Shown: one piece after another, positions 55,286 through 64,000 of the stretch
Layout of the letters: each line of letters starts with the position of its first letter
How positions within the stretch are numbered: position 1 is the first letter of the stretch
DNA from: Maylandia zebra
Taxonomy: Eukaryota; Chordata; Actinopteri; Cichliformes; Cichlidae
NCBI RefSeq assembly: GCF_041146795.1
Contig: NC_135172.1
Span: forward strand, 12,700,137 to 12,764,136
Length of the DNA: 64,000 nucleotides
Direction: 5' to 3'
The notes under the pieces: generated by a model
Seen by the model: the letters and a program-made list of their open reading frames with translations, nothing else
What the model was told of the DNA's origin: nothing
The model's database searches: none
Position numbers and translations under genes: made by a program

Positions 55286-56199
55286 GAACGGTTACATGCC
55301 CGACAACTACACTTCTGAACAGGTCCAACTTTTGATTTGCACTCAGAATGATTACATCAAAGAGTTTAGTTAAAAACACTAAATGAAACCTGCAGACTTG
55401 CTTAAAGTGATTCGTATTCATGAGAAACTGGAGCGTCATTATCATTGAGTTTATTTCTTTCCCTGCTAAGCAACACCAAGTCTAGCCCTGATTGGCTGAT
55501 ATAAGTGACCACAGACCTGTCGCTGTGTGAGTTTGAATGGGTGATTAGAGACCAACACATGTTTGTTGCTGCTCCATGTTTTCTGCAACATTGTGTGTAG
55601 TTACTGCAGCTGTGTATGCATTCTGCTGGCAGGAAACAAGTGAAAGAAAACTGGCGAGCATCCTGGAAGGAAAACTTAATCGGACATAACAAGTTAAAAC
55701 AGTTTGCAAGCTTCAAGCCAAACTGCTGAATCTACCGTCCAGGTTCTCCTTGATAGCGTGACTCTGTGTTGTTCTCCTTCATTCTTCTGTCTCTGTCTGT
55801 CAAATCTCAGCGTATTATAAACCAACTGTTGTCACCCTCTGCTGCTCAGTGTGCTGGCTGTTTTCTCGAGAATCTCAACCACAAGAAAGTTTATACGAAC
55901 GAAGCTAAAAAACCTGTGACAGTTTGTGAAACGTCATTAGCAGCAGTGAAATAAGTTAGTTAGTGAAATGATAGAGGCTATTTTATGCTGGAAAAATTCT
56001 TCTAGCACAAAGTGGCCCAATAAACGGAATTTTTTAATACAGAAATACATCTAATGATAAAAAGCAGAGAATTCATTGTCTGTTTTCCATTGCAGAGCTG
56101 GGATGCTCGTCTCCTCATGGAGCGCTCTCGAGCTGTGAAGTGTCCAGATATCAGCGCTCACCTGGCTGGTACCAAGAAGGTTCAGCAAGTGCTCCCCAG
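55286..56199 (+). pseudogene. gss: Glutathione synthetase fragment, arm B
   Basis: Exons 55,286-55,322 and 56,096-56,199, the same two exons as in arm A and no others. AG/GT borders intact. Confidence 0.83.
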
Positions 56200-56346
56200 G
56201 TACAGGATTGGTGCACATGTTGTTTCCTTATTACTCACACAGTGGTAACTGCTTCCTTTGTACACAGTTGAATATCTTCTTTTAAAGCGTAATGTTGCTC
56301 TAGCTGTGCTCACTGTGATCCTGAGCTCCTGTTATGTTTGCTGCAG

Positions 56347-56431
56347 GGGATCCAGCGGAGGATCACAGTGACCCTCATCCACGAGAAGGGCAGCGAGCTC
56401 CATTGGAAAGATGTTCGTGAGCTGGTTGTAG
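56347..56431 (+). pseudogene. Isolated KIF1-type exon, arm B
   Basis: Copy of 38,587-38,671, encoding the [12 protein letters not shown] … VRELVVG block. It lies 150 bp downstream of the GSS exon, far closer than the two genes' own structures would allow. Confidence 0.82.
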
Positions 56432-57372
56432 GTGAGCAGCCTGCCTTTAGGGTCTAGTCGTGCTATACCTCTGTGTAGAAAACAAAACCCCAAAGCACCG
56501 AAACAATGTTTTATAGTGTTTGTGTGCTTTTGATAGAGGAAGACAGGACAGAACATCATTAAAGGGATTTGACTTTGTGAGATCACCCTGAAAACGCACC
56601 ACTCGGTTCACTCTGAGATATTTTCAGTCTGGAAAGATGAATCTGTCGGGCTTCAGGCTGCTTCTCACTTTAAGCAGTTCATGCTGTAGCTGATGGACCA
56701 AAAATGACATTTGATATTTTAGACATTCAGCTGCTGACTCTGAAGCCAACAGGCTCTTGAGTGTGGATGATTGTGTTGGTACTGGATGCTGTGATCAAAC
56801 AGCTGTTCTGATCTGTCTTCATTCATGCCTGTTGTTATTAAGCCTCCTAAGCTCCAAACCAGTAAAAGCAATCTTTGGAGGCAACACCCTTTTTAGTACT
56901 TTGCTGTATTTGTTTGTGATTGTGTGACACTGAACCACAGTGCTATGTATATCCTCTGTAACACTCAGACGTTTCCAGATCAGTGTTTCCCCCTCAGCTG
57001 TTTCTCACTATAGAGTCTTTCCTTTGTAACAATGAGGCACCAGCAGAGCATATCTGGCTCCCAGTCTGTGGCTGATAGTGCCCCCTGCTGTTAATAACAG
57101 GAACAGTGTAACCTTGGATGGAGCTCATAGTGATGGTCTGAAGATTGCTGCTGCAAGGCAGTAATTTGTATCCATGTGTGCTGTCTATTCTGAGCATATG
57201 CAGTTATGTGAGCTCTCAGGTTTTATGTATCAGGACATAATTAAAAACAATCAGGTCCTTAGTAGGTCTTAATATGAGGTAAATATAAAACATGAAGTGT
57301 TTGTGAGGTTCATCTGCAGCACCTTTGTCTCTGTGAAATGTTTGCTAATTTAACATTTTCCCTCCTAAACAG

Positions 57373-58787
57373 GAAGGAGTTTGTGGAGGCCTATGTGAAT
57401 CATGCCTTCAACACATCAGTGGAGAGTCTGTTCCAGGAGTTCAAGCGAGGCTTCTTCCTGGTGTGTGAGCAGGATTTGGTGAGGCTGTTTCGACCAGAGG
57501 AGCTGCAGGGAGTGCTGGTCGGCCAGGACGTGCATGACTGGGAAAAGTTCAAACAGGTACAGTCAGCCAAACAGACACAGGCTGTAGTTTCACAGCTGTC
57601 CTGTAGCACAATAACTGTGTACTGCATACTGTCAAAAGCATTCAGCCGGCTGCTTTAACACAAATATGAACTTGAGTCACATCTCAGTCTTAATCCAGAC
57701 TTTTGTATGATAGTATAATATAATAGTCAGCCCACCCTTCGCAGCTATAACTGCTTCCACTCTTCTGGGAAAGCTTTCCACAAGGTTTAGGTGTGTTTAT
57801 GGGAATTTTTTGACTATTCTTCCAGAGGTGCATTTGTGGTGTCAGACACTGACGTTGGAGGAGAAGGCCTGGCTCACAGTTGCTGCTCTAATTCATCCCA
57901 AAGATGTTCTATCAGGTTGAGGTCAGGACTCTGTGCAGGCTAGTCCAGTTCTTCTACACCAAACTCACTCATCCATGTCTTTATGGACCTTGTATTGTGC
58001 ACTGGTGCCCAGCCATGTGCACACATGCCCACACTTTACACTTGGCACAGTGCAGTCAGACAAGTACTTCTGGCAACCACCAAACCCTGACACATCCATC
58101 GGATTGCCAGTCAGAGAAGTGTGATTCGTCACTCCAGTAAACACATCTCCACTGCTTTAGAGTCCAGTGTTGAGATGCTTAAATCACTCCATCTGACGCT
58201 TTGCATTGTGTTTGTCAGTGTAAGGCTGGGATGCAGCTGCTCAGCCATGGAAACCAATGAAGTTTGGACATCTGTAACAACAGCAGACTGCAGATATTGG
58301 TGACTTAAGTGCACTATGAGCCTTAGCATCAGCTGACTCGCTGTCATTTCCAATTACTTCCACTTTGTTATAATATCACTAACAGCTGACTATGGAATAT
58401 TTAATAGCGAGGAAATTTCATGACTGGACTTGTTGCACTGGTGCATCCTATCACATTACCATGCTGGAATTCATTCAGTTCCTGAGAGCGACTCGTCCTT
58501 TCACACATGTTTGTAGAAGTAGTCTGCATGCCTAGGTGCTTGATTTAATACACCTGTGTCCATGGAAGTGATTGGAACACATTAATTGAATGATTTGGAT
58601 GTGTTAGGGAATACTTTTGGCAACATAGTGTATGCCTGACCTTACAAACTCTATGATTATAACAGTCATTTTCACTGTTTTCAGAACACAAGTTATGGTT
58701 GGAGATATCATGACCGCCACCCCACCATACAGATGTTTTGGGAGGTATTTGATGAACTAACTGAAGAGCAGAGGAAAGATTTCCTTC
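57373..58787 (+). pseudogene. HERC-type HECT ligase, two internal exons, arm B
   Basis: Exons 57,373-57,556 and 58,685-58,787. The second ends in phase 1 and the next downstream exon, the first LRR exon at 58,930, also begins in phase 1. Splicing across would therefore give an open HECT N-lobe-LRR fusion. The HECT part would lack the catalytic lobe. Confidence 0.85.
57698..58633. mobile_element. Tc1-like relic in the HECT intron, arm B
   Basis: Shares with arm A the internal deletion (around 58,015-58,035) that the spacer copy lacks. Confidence 0.65.
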
Positions 58788-58929
58788 GTAAGTACTTGCT
58801 GAAGCCTCCATTATGATATGTTACTGAAATCACACTGTATCATATAAAACATTAGATTTTTCTGCACTTTACCAAGATACATTAGAGAGCAGCATTGTTC
58901 TGATTAATATACTGTAAAGCTGCTTCTAG

Positions 58930-60280
58930 CTGGTGGACTGAGCCGCCTCACCTTTCACCTGGCTCACGTCACACACCTGGAGAGACTCGACCTCCACCTG
59001 TGTTGCCTCACGCGAGATGATCTAGAGGCTCTGAGTCAGTTGCTACCAATCTCACACGCCGGACACTAATCGCATGCTCGCTGCAGCAGTCATGTGACTC
59101 GTTGTTTTTCAGTCCAGGTGCTGCCCTCTCTCACTGCACTGACCGAGCTTGATGTGTCATCCAATAAGGAAGTGGGAGGTGTGGTCCACCTGCTGGTCTC
59201 CGCCCTCCCTGCGACACAAATGAGGCGGCTGCCATTCAACAGCTGCTACATGAGCAACGAGTCCTTCACTGCTCTGGGTAACACACACACACACACTTGT
59301 TTATTTATAGAAGTTTTCCTTCAAGTCATTCTCCCTGAATACCTCTTCCACCCTCTAGCCTGAAATGGTGAAAACTTTGTGTTTATGCATCAGCCCTGGC
59401 GGTGTCCTATCTGCGCACGGTGGATATTTCCTGGTGTAAAGTGGTTGGCGGTCACTTGGCGCTCCTGCTGGATGCTCTGCAGCCATCAGTCGTCAGCGAG
59501 CTCCGTCTTTGCAGCTGCGAGCTCACCACTGATGACATGCAACATCTGGGTAACTAACACACAATGACATTATACTTTTTCTTTTTTGGTCTGTAGTGGA
59601 TCATTAGGCTGCATAAATGTATATTAAGACAAGTAAAGCCTGAAGGAAATTGATATTTCTTTCATTTATTTCATGCTGCCAGCATCTGTAGCTGTCGTAT
59701 AAAACAAAACAATGAAACTATTCGGTGTTATTTTTGTCTCCATCAGAAACATTGTGAACAAAACAGTAAAGTGAACAGGCATAAAGTGATCAGTTATCAA
59801 TGGGTCCTCTTCCTCTGTGCAGCTGCCGTGTGCAGACGGGGCTGTCTCTCCTCACTCCGTGCACTGGATCTGTCCTACAACAGCTTGGTGGGAGACAACG
59901 GTTGGTGCAGTCTGTTTGCAGCAGGAGGTCTGGGCTCTCTGGAAGACGTGGATGTCAGTTTGCGACCTTCAACCTCTGCTCTGTGCTCAGCCTGGCTGCC
60001 CGCTCTGCTCCGAGCTCTGCCTCAAATGCCGGCGCTGGCTCGACTGGCCATGCAGAGGTGGACAGCTGACTGTCAGGAGAGAGAGCAGCTGAGGTACTGT
60101 CTGAAAAAGAGGAGCGTCCTGCTGGAAAGGGATCCAGATTTACAAGACACATCATCAGCATGTAAAGGGAACAGTCAGGAGAGCCTAGAAGAGAGTCAGC
60201 CTGAGGAGATTGGAGCGGACCGCACTGGAATTTACTGTCAAAGAGCGACCCACTTTGTTGCTTTATTATTATTTTTTTAA
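58930..60280 (+). pseudogene. Leucine-rich-repeat gene, last four exons, arm B
   Basis: Exons 58,930-59,034, 59,113-59,277, 59,394-59,549 and 59,823-60,280, all in phase 1. Compared with arm A the last exon has 45 more bases before the stop, adding about 15 residues (starting GADRTGIYC), and there is no LTR in the last intron. Confidence 0.75.
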
Positions 60281-60427
60281 GTCTCTGTTACCACAAGAAG
60301 GTCAGTGTTGACGTCAGCTGCATCACGTCTGATGTAAACTGTGTCACACGTGATGGTTTCAGGGAATACTGGGAACTTACAGAGTTAAGCACAGCTGGTG
60401 TGGGTTATCATATTTGTCGTCTCTCAC

Positions 60428-60724
60428 CTTGGCTGCAGGGTCTGGGTCTTTCCAATGCAGCAGTCCTAACACTTGAGACACACATGCCGAGAAGTGGGGA
60501 TACCTGGAAATGGACAAAGGCTTTCAGCAGAGTTTTAAAGCAGCTATTCAGGAAAAGAGCTGTGAATTATCTGCATACCTTGTTAGGTAATCAGCTATTT
60601 TGGGGTTCTTTAACAAATCAACCAAAAGGTCGACTGAGTATTTTCTCGTCAGAGTACCTTCACCGTTCACGATGATGTTGAGCACAAGCTGGAGCGTTTG
60701 ATGGATGTTCTTTGCATCAAAGAG
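60428..60724 (-). pseudogene. cip2a: CIP2A-like fragment, arm B
   Basis: Minus-strand exons 60,579-60,724 and 60,428-60,503, copy of 33,670-33,966. Open and correctly phased, but isolated. Confidence 0.8.
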
Positions 60725-61543
60725 CTACGAGGAAATCCCAGAGAGTAGAGACAGGATATTATGTGAATCAGCATGAATGTTGTTTGTTGTTCAACAGATA
60801 AAAACAAGAAGAGAAAATAGAAACAAAGTAAAAAAGGAACAATTGTTTCTGCCGTTAAGAAAAAAAAATTGAGTCATGGCAGAGACCTGCAGAAGTCTTG
60901 AGTCTCATTTGATGACATTTTGTCAGATTGCCTTGTAATTTAAAAAAAACAAAACTGTTTTTTGAGCAAAAGTTCTCCAGGTTTTTTTGGAGTTCTTTCA
61001 AAGTTTTCTTATTTTTGGACGTTAGCTGCTTTTTCACTCTTTTTCAGTCCAGTCTGTGCATCTGAACATTTACAGAAAGATTTCTTTGTTTCGTCTTTAG
61101 ACACTTTGTTAAACGCAGATCCCAGCAGAGTTCGCCTACCTTCTCTCCAACCTTCTCAGGTTTTGTGGATATTATACATGGTTATGCTGAGAATATGTCG
61201 GCTACTTTCCACTGGAAATGCCTTTTGGTTAAACTGTCAGCGAGGAATTTGCACTGTTACATTTTTATATAACTTTAATGCAAAAAAAACAGCTGCTTGT
61301 TTAAGTGAAAATACACTGATGGGGTTTTTTTCTATTCATGAACAGGAGTGTGATCAGTTTAATAAAAGAAAAAATAACCATAACCAAGATATGAGGGGAA
61401 ATCTTGGACAAATACAAGCAGACTGGAGCAGCCAGCGTTCAAAACACCGACGTTCAAGGTAACAGAAGGTTCCCGAGCCACATCCACCCAGCTGGTTTCT
61501 GTGTTTCTTGTGTATTTGTGTACACTGTGACTTCATGGCTGTC
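60725..61543. other. Unassigned arm B sequence with an exon-like block
   Basis: 61,048-61,159 on the plus strand has an acceptor (ctttttcag) and a donor (CTTCTCAG/gtttt) around 112 nt of open phase. I cannot assign it. The larger open frame around it has no other support. Confidence 0.3.
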
Positions 61544-62082
61544 TTGGGCTCCAGCTCTTGTTTTGGTGTCTCATTAATTTGATTTAATGTCCTGCTTAGT
61601 GATAACATCACTCTTGGCCTCCCTGCACTGGCTTCCAATTGAATTTAGGATTCATTTTAAAGTTCTTTTATTGGTTTTTAAATCTTTAAATGGTCTGGCA
61701 CCTGCTGAAGCCCTATGTCCCCACTCGTTCGCTCCGGTCAGCTGAGCAGCTGTTGCTCTCAGTCCCCAAATCACGGCTGAAACTGAGAGGAGACCGAGCG
61801 TTCTCTATCGTGGCTCCTAAGCTTTGGAATAATCTTCCTCTTCACATTAGGCAATCGACATCAGTGCTGGTTTTTAAATCCAGATTGAAAAAGCATTTTT
61901 ATTCACTGGCTTTTGACTCAGTGGTTGACTGACTTGTATTTTATTGTTTTTCGCTATGTTTATTATTGTATCGTATTTATTATTCTTATGGTATCTATTA
62001 TGTTTCTATTGTTCAGCAGTTTGGTCAGCCTTGTGTGTTTTTAAAGTGCTATATAAATAAACAATGATGATGATGATGAACA
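61544..62082 (+). mobile_element. 5'-truncated Rex1-like LINE, arm B
   Basis: Copy of 32,312-32,850, ending 'gtgctatataaataaaca' and ATG triplets. Confidence 0.75.
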
Positions 62083-62108
62083 TAGTAACGTGTGTTGGGT
62101 TGCTCTGT

Positions 62109-62150
62109 CTTCAGACTCACTGTCAGACTGATTAGACAGTGAGTCTGAAG
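62109..62150. repeat. 16-bp perfect hairpin (arm B)
   Basis: Copy of 32,244-32,285. Confidence 0.95.
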
Positions 62151-62909
62151 GTGAGAGTCCTCACTGCCCACGCCTGTCTTTGGGTCTGACCAACACCGTT
62201 TCCTGTGTGTCATTCCCCCCTCGCCTTCCCCCCATCCGTCCTGTCTGCACTGACCTCTCCAATAAAGACAAAAGGCCTCATTTTCTGAAACTCTTCCTAT
62301 CCCATCACCTTGCGAAGAATCACTTCACCATGTTGATTAATAAGGACGGTGGGAATGGTTTGAAGTCTCGTCACAGAAAATGTGCCAAAGGCAAAGAATC
62401 TGAGCTTGAAATAAAATGAAATGAAAGATCAGCCCCACACAGGGGTTAAATTCAGATGGAAACTCTTATCACACAAAGAGAACAAGCGAATAAATATATC
62501 TGAGTGTGGCCCCTCGACTGTCACAGTGTAGCTGACATTTGATCTTATCATGTGTTAAAGCTATTTTAATTACTGAAGAGAACCAGTGTCAAACTCAGCC
62601 CAAGTATGGTTGTACGTTAATCCTTAAAGCAACAACGTTTTTAAAGTTGCAGCGTCATTTTTACACCACACCTAAAATCCCACTAATCGTCCGGGCTCTT
62701 CACCCTCTGACCACACGCTGGGGTATCTAACACCACATGACCCAAATGGAAACTATGTCAGCTGAAAGAAACCCATCGAAATGTGCAACACTTAAAACTT
62801 TGCCTGATTGGAGCATGGCTTCAAATACAGCCCTGAAAACAGACAGGCGGTCGTTGGCATTTCGTTACAAAGTTTCCTTGTTCAAAACTTCTGCTTCATT
62901 ATAACAACC

Positions 62910-63953
62910 GAGTGACTGGGATCTACGAGCTGAGCTTGTGTAAGATGTCTGACACTGGAAGCCCAGGTGAGCGGCCATGAAACATGTTTAAAGAACGGCA
63001 GCTGTTTTATCATAATTCTGTGGAGAGCTTCATCCTAATGAGGGCTCATGTCCTGAGCAGGGATGCAGAGGAGGAGGAGGAAGGTGCTGGACACATCAGT
63101 GGCTTATGTGCGTGGAGAGGAGAACCTGGCCGGCTGGAGGCCCAGAGGAGATAGCCTCATCCTAGAGCACCAGTGGGAGCTGGAGAAGATGGAGCAGCTG
63201 CAGGAGGTGGGGCCTTAAAAGATTCATAAAGAAATAAATCTGTTTAATATCATTGAGGGAAAAATGACTTTTCAGCTCAAAGACCAAAGTGCTATTCTAA
63301 AAAGTTTTTTCTTAGAGTACAGACTTTACATGACTAACCTCCCCTCTTCTCCCCACCTCACATTCGCCCCCATCTTTCGTCCAGGTGGAAAAGACCCGTC
63401 ACCTTCTGGGAGAGGCGGCTCCCGTGGGAACAGCTCCCACCACCAAGTCCCTGAGTGAGTCTCTGTCCCCCAGCGTGAGCTCCGGCACTCTGTCCACATC
63501 CACCTCCGTCTCCTCGCAGATCTCCAGCACCACCTTTGAAAGCGTGAGAAGGAGCTGGCCACCAAGGTGAGAAAAACGTGGGCTTAGTGGGCGTTCTTGT
63601 TGCTGTCTTCTTCCTTCTCTGCTCGGAGCTGATCGGTCTTGTTCCTGTTGTGTTGTAGTGCCTGCACCTTCTGACACACACCTTCAATACTGAATACAAG
63701 CAGCTGGTGAACAGCATCAGTGACTGCAAGGTGAGAAATAATACAAAGAAATAAAAAAAATAGCCTTTCTGTGTCACATCAGGGAGTTCCTATATTGACG
63801 TCTACCTCATCCTGCTGTTGTTTCACTTCAGCTTTCTCTCATCTCACCGATCGGACGTGATCCATCCGTGACGAGCTTCAGCAGTGCCACCCTCACCCCT
63901 TCCTCTACCTGCCCCTCTCTCTCGGACTCGCGCTGTGGCTCCATGGGCCAGAA
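62910..63953 (+). pseudogene. KIF1B-like kinesin, C-terminal exons, arm B (continues past window)
   Basis: Exons about 62,910-62,966, 63,061-63,206, 63,385-63,566, 63,659-63,730 and 63,832-63,953. The third shares with arm A the loss after TTFES that shifts the following REKELATK segment out of frame. The lesion therefore predates the arm duplication. The PH-domain exons would lie beyond 64,000. Confidence 0.83.
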
Positions 63954-64000
63954 GTAAACATATTTTTAGGAACATTGACCTCGATCTGCAAACGGTTATT

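Larger units (their letters stand above)
50951..64000 (-). repeat. Inverted repeat arm B (runs off the window)
   Basis: Reverse complement of arm A. Differences seen by eye include 52,079 (A versus G, LINE), a Lys/Glu change in the coiled-coil gene, 59,541 (A in place of T, LRR exon), the LTR-free site at about 59,767, and about 45 extra bp at 60,214-60,258. Confidence 0.97.

Noticed and set aside
60962-61462. 166-codon plus-strand frame with a hydrophobic start
   Set aside because: No domain, crosses a probable exon border, and the rest is A/T-rich non-coding. Only the 112-nt exon-like block was kept, as a weak hint.
62180-62419. 79-codon frame in arm B and its arm A copy
   Set aside because: Starts in a purine-rich repeat, with no homology that I can name and no splice structure.
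30394-64000. The whole palindrome as one giant inverted-repeat transposon
   Set aside because: The inner arm ends are not transposon termini, no single transposase serves both, and one junction has templated filler. Segmental rearrangement explains it better, although the outer arm ends are not visible here.
1-64000. CRISPR arrays, operons, bacterial or viral gene clusters
   Set aside because: No direct-repeat/spacer arrays. Genes are split by spliceosomal introns and all retroelement coding regions are endogenous LINE or Gypsy types.

Overview
The window looks like nuclear DNA of a teleost fish, probably a percomorph and possibly a cichlid. The evidence is vertebrate-type split genes (C2H2 zinc fingers, glutathione synthetase, KIF1 kinesin, HERC-type HECT ligase, CIP2A) embedded in a fish-style transposon load: Tc1, pogo-like, hAT-like and KDZ/Zisupton-like DNA elements, L2/Rex1-like and L1/Tx1-like LINEs, and Ty3/Gypsy. 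No bacterial, CRISPR or plasmid features are present. Species-level placement is inference.

Layout, left part (1-29 kb). A C2H2 zinc-finger gene 3' end with a premature stop (3.56-5.19 kb) is followed by a structurally complete Tc1 transposon (6.34-7.95 kb). Next comes a full-length L1/Tx1 LINE on the minus strand (8.46-18.54 kb), recognisable by its target-site duplication, which was later hit by three other retroelements. A small three-exon gene of unknown function whose product ends in KDEL lies at 20.0-20.9 kb. Then come a solo LTR with target-site duplication, a second LTR with a polypurine tract, a tRNA-Pro(UGG), tRNA-like relics, L2 fragments, and a Ty3/Gypsy RT-RNaseH segment followed directly by an LTR.

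Right part (29-64 kb). This is a large near-perfect inverted duplication. Arm A (to 44,067) and arm B (from 50,951 to the window end at 64,000, equivalent to about 30,394 in arm A) are reverse complements with few differences and enclose a 6.9 kb spacer. Each arm is a mosaic of pieces of otherwise unrelated genes: glutathione synthetase, two separated parts of a KIF1-type kinesin, the HECT N-lobe of a HERC-type ubiquitin ligase, the C-terminal leucine-rich repeats of another gene, and two CIP2A exons. Each arm also has transposon relics and one intact, apparently intronless 355-codon coiled-coil gene. The spacer carries a pogo-like element, a third copy of the HECT exons with the true final exon and catalytic Cys, a truncated LINE, and an inverted copy of the zinc-finger 3' end from 45 kb away.

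How it fits together. Most gene pieces are fragments and probably not functional. The arms share a deletion that the spacer copy lacks, and a solo LTR is present only in arm A, so the order of events can be read. A 36-bp piece of a nearby LINE sits at the inner breakpoint, which points to replication template switching. Candidates for real expression are the coiled-coil gene (two copies), the KDEL gene, the tRNA-Pro and the Tc1 transposase. The inverted repeat should first be checked for assembly error, since two haplotypes joined head to head would look similar.
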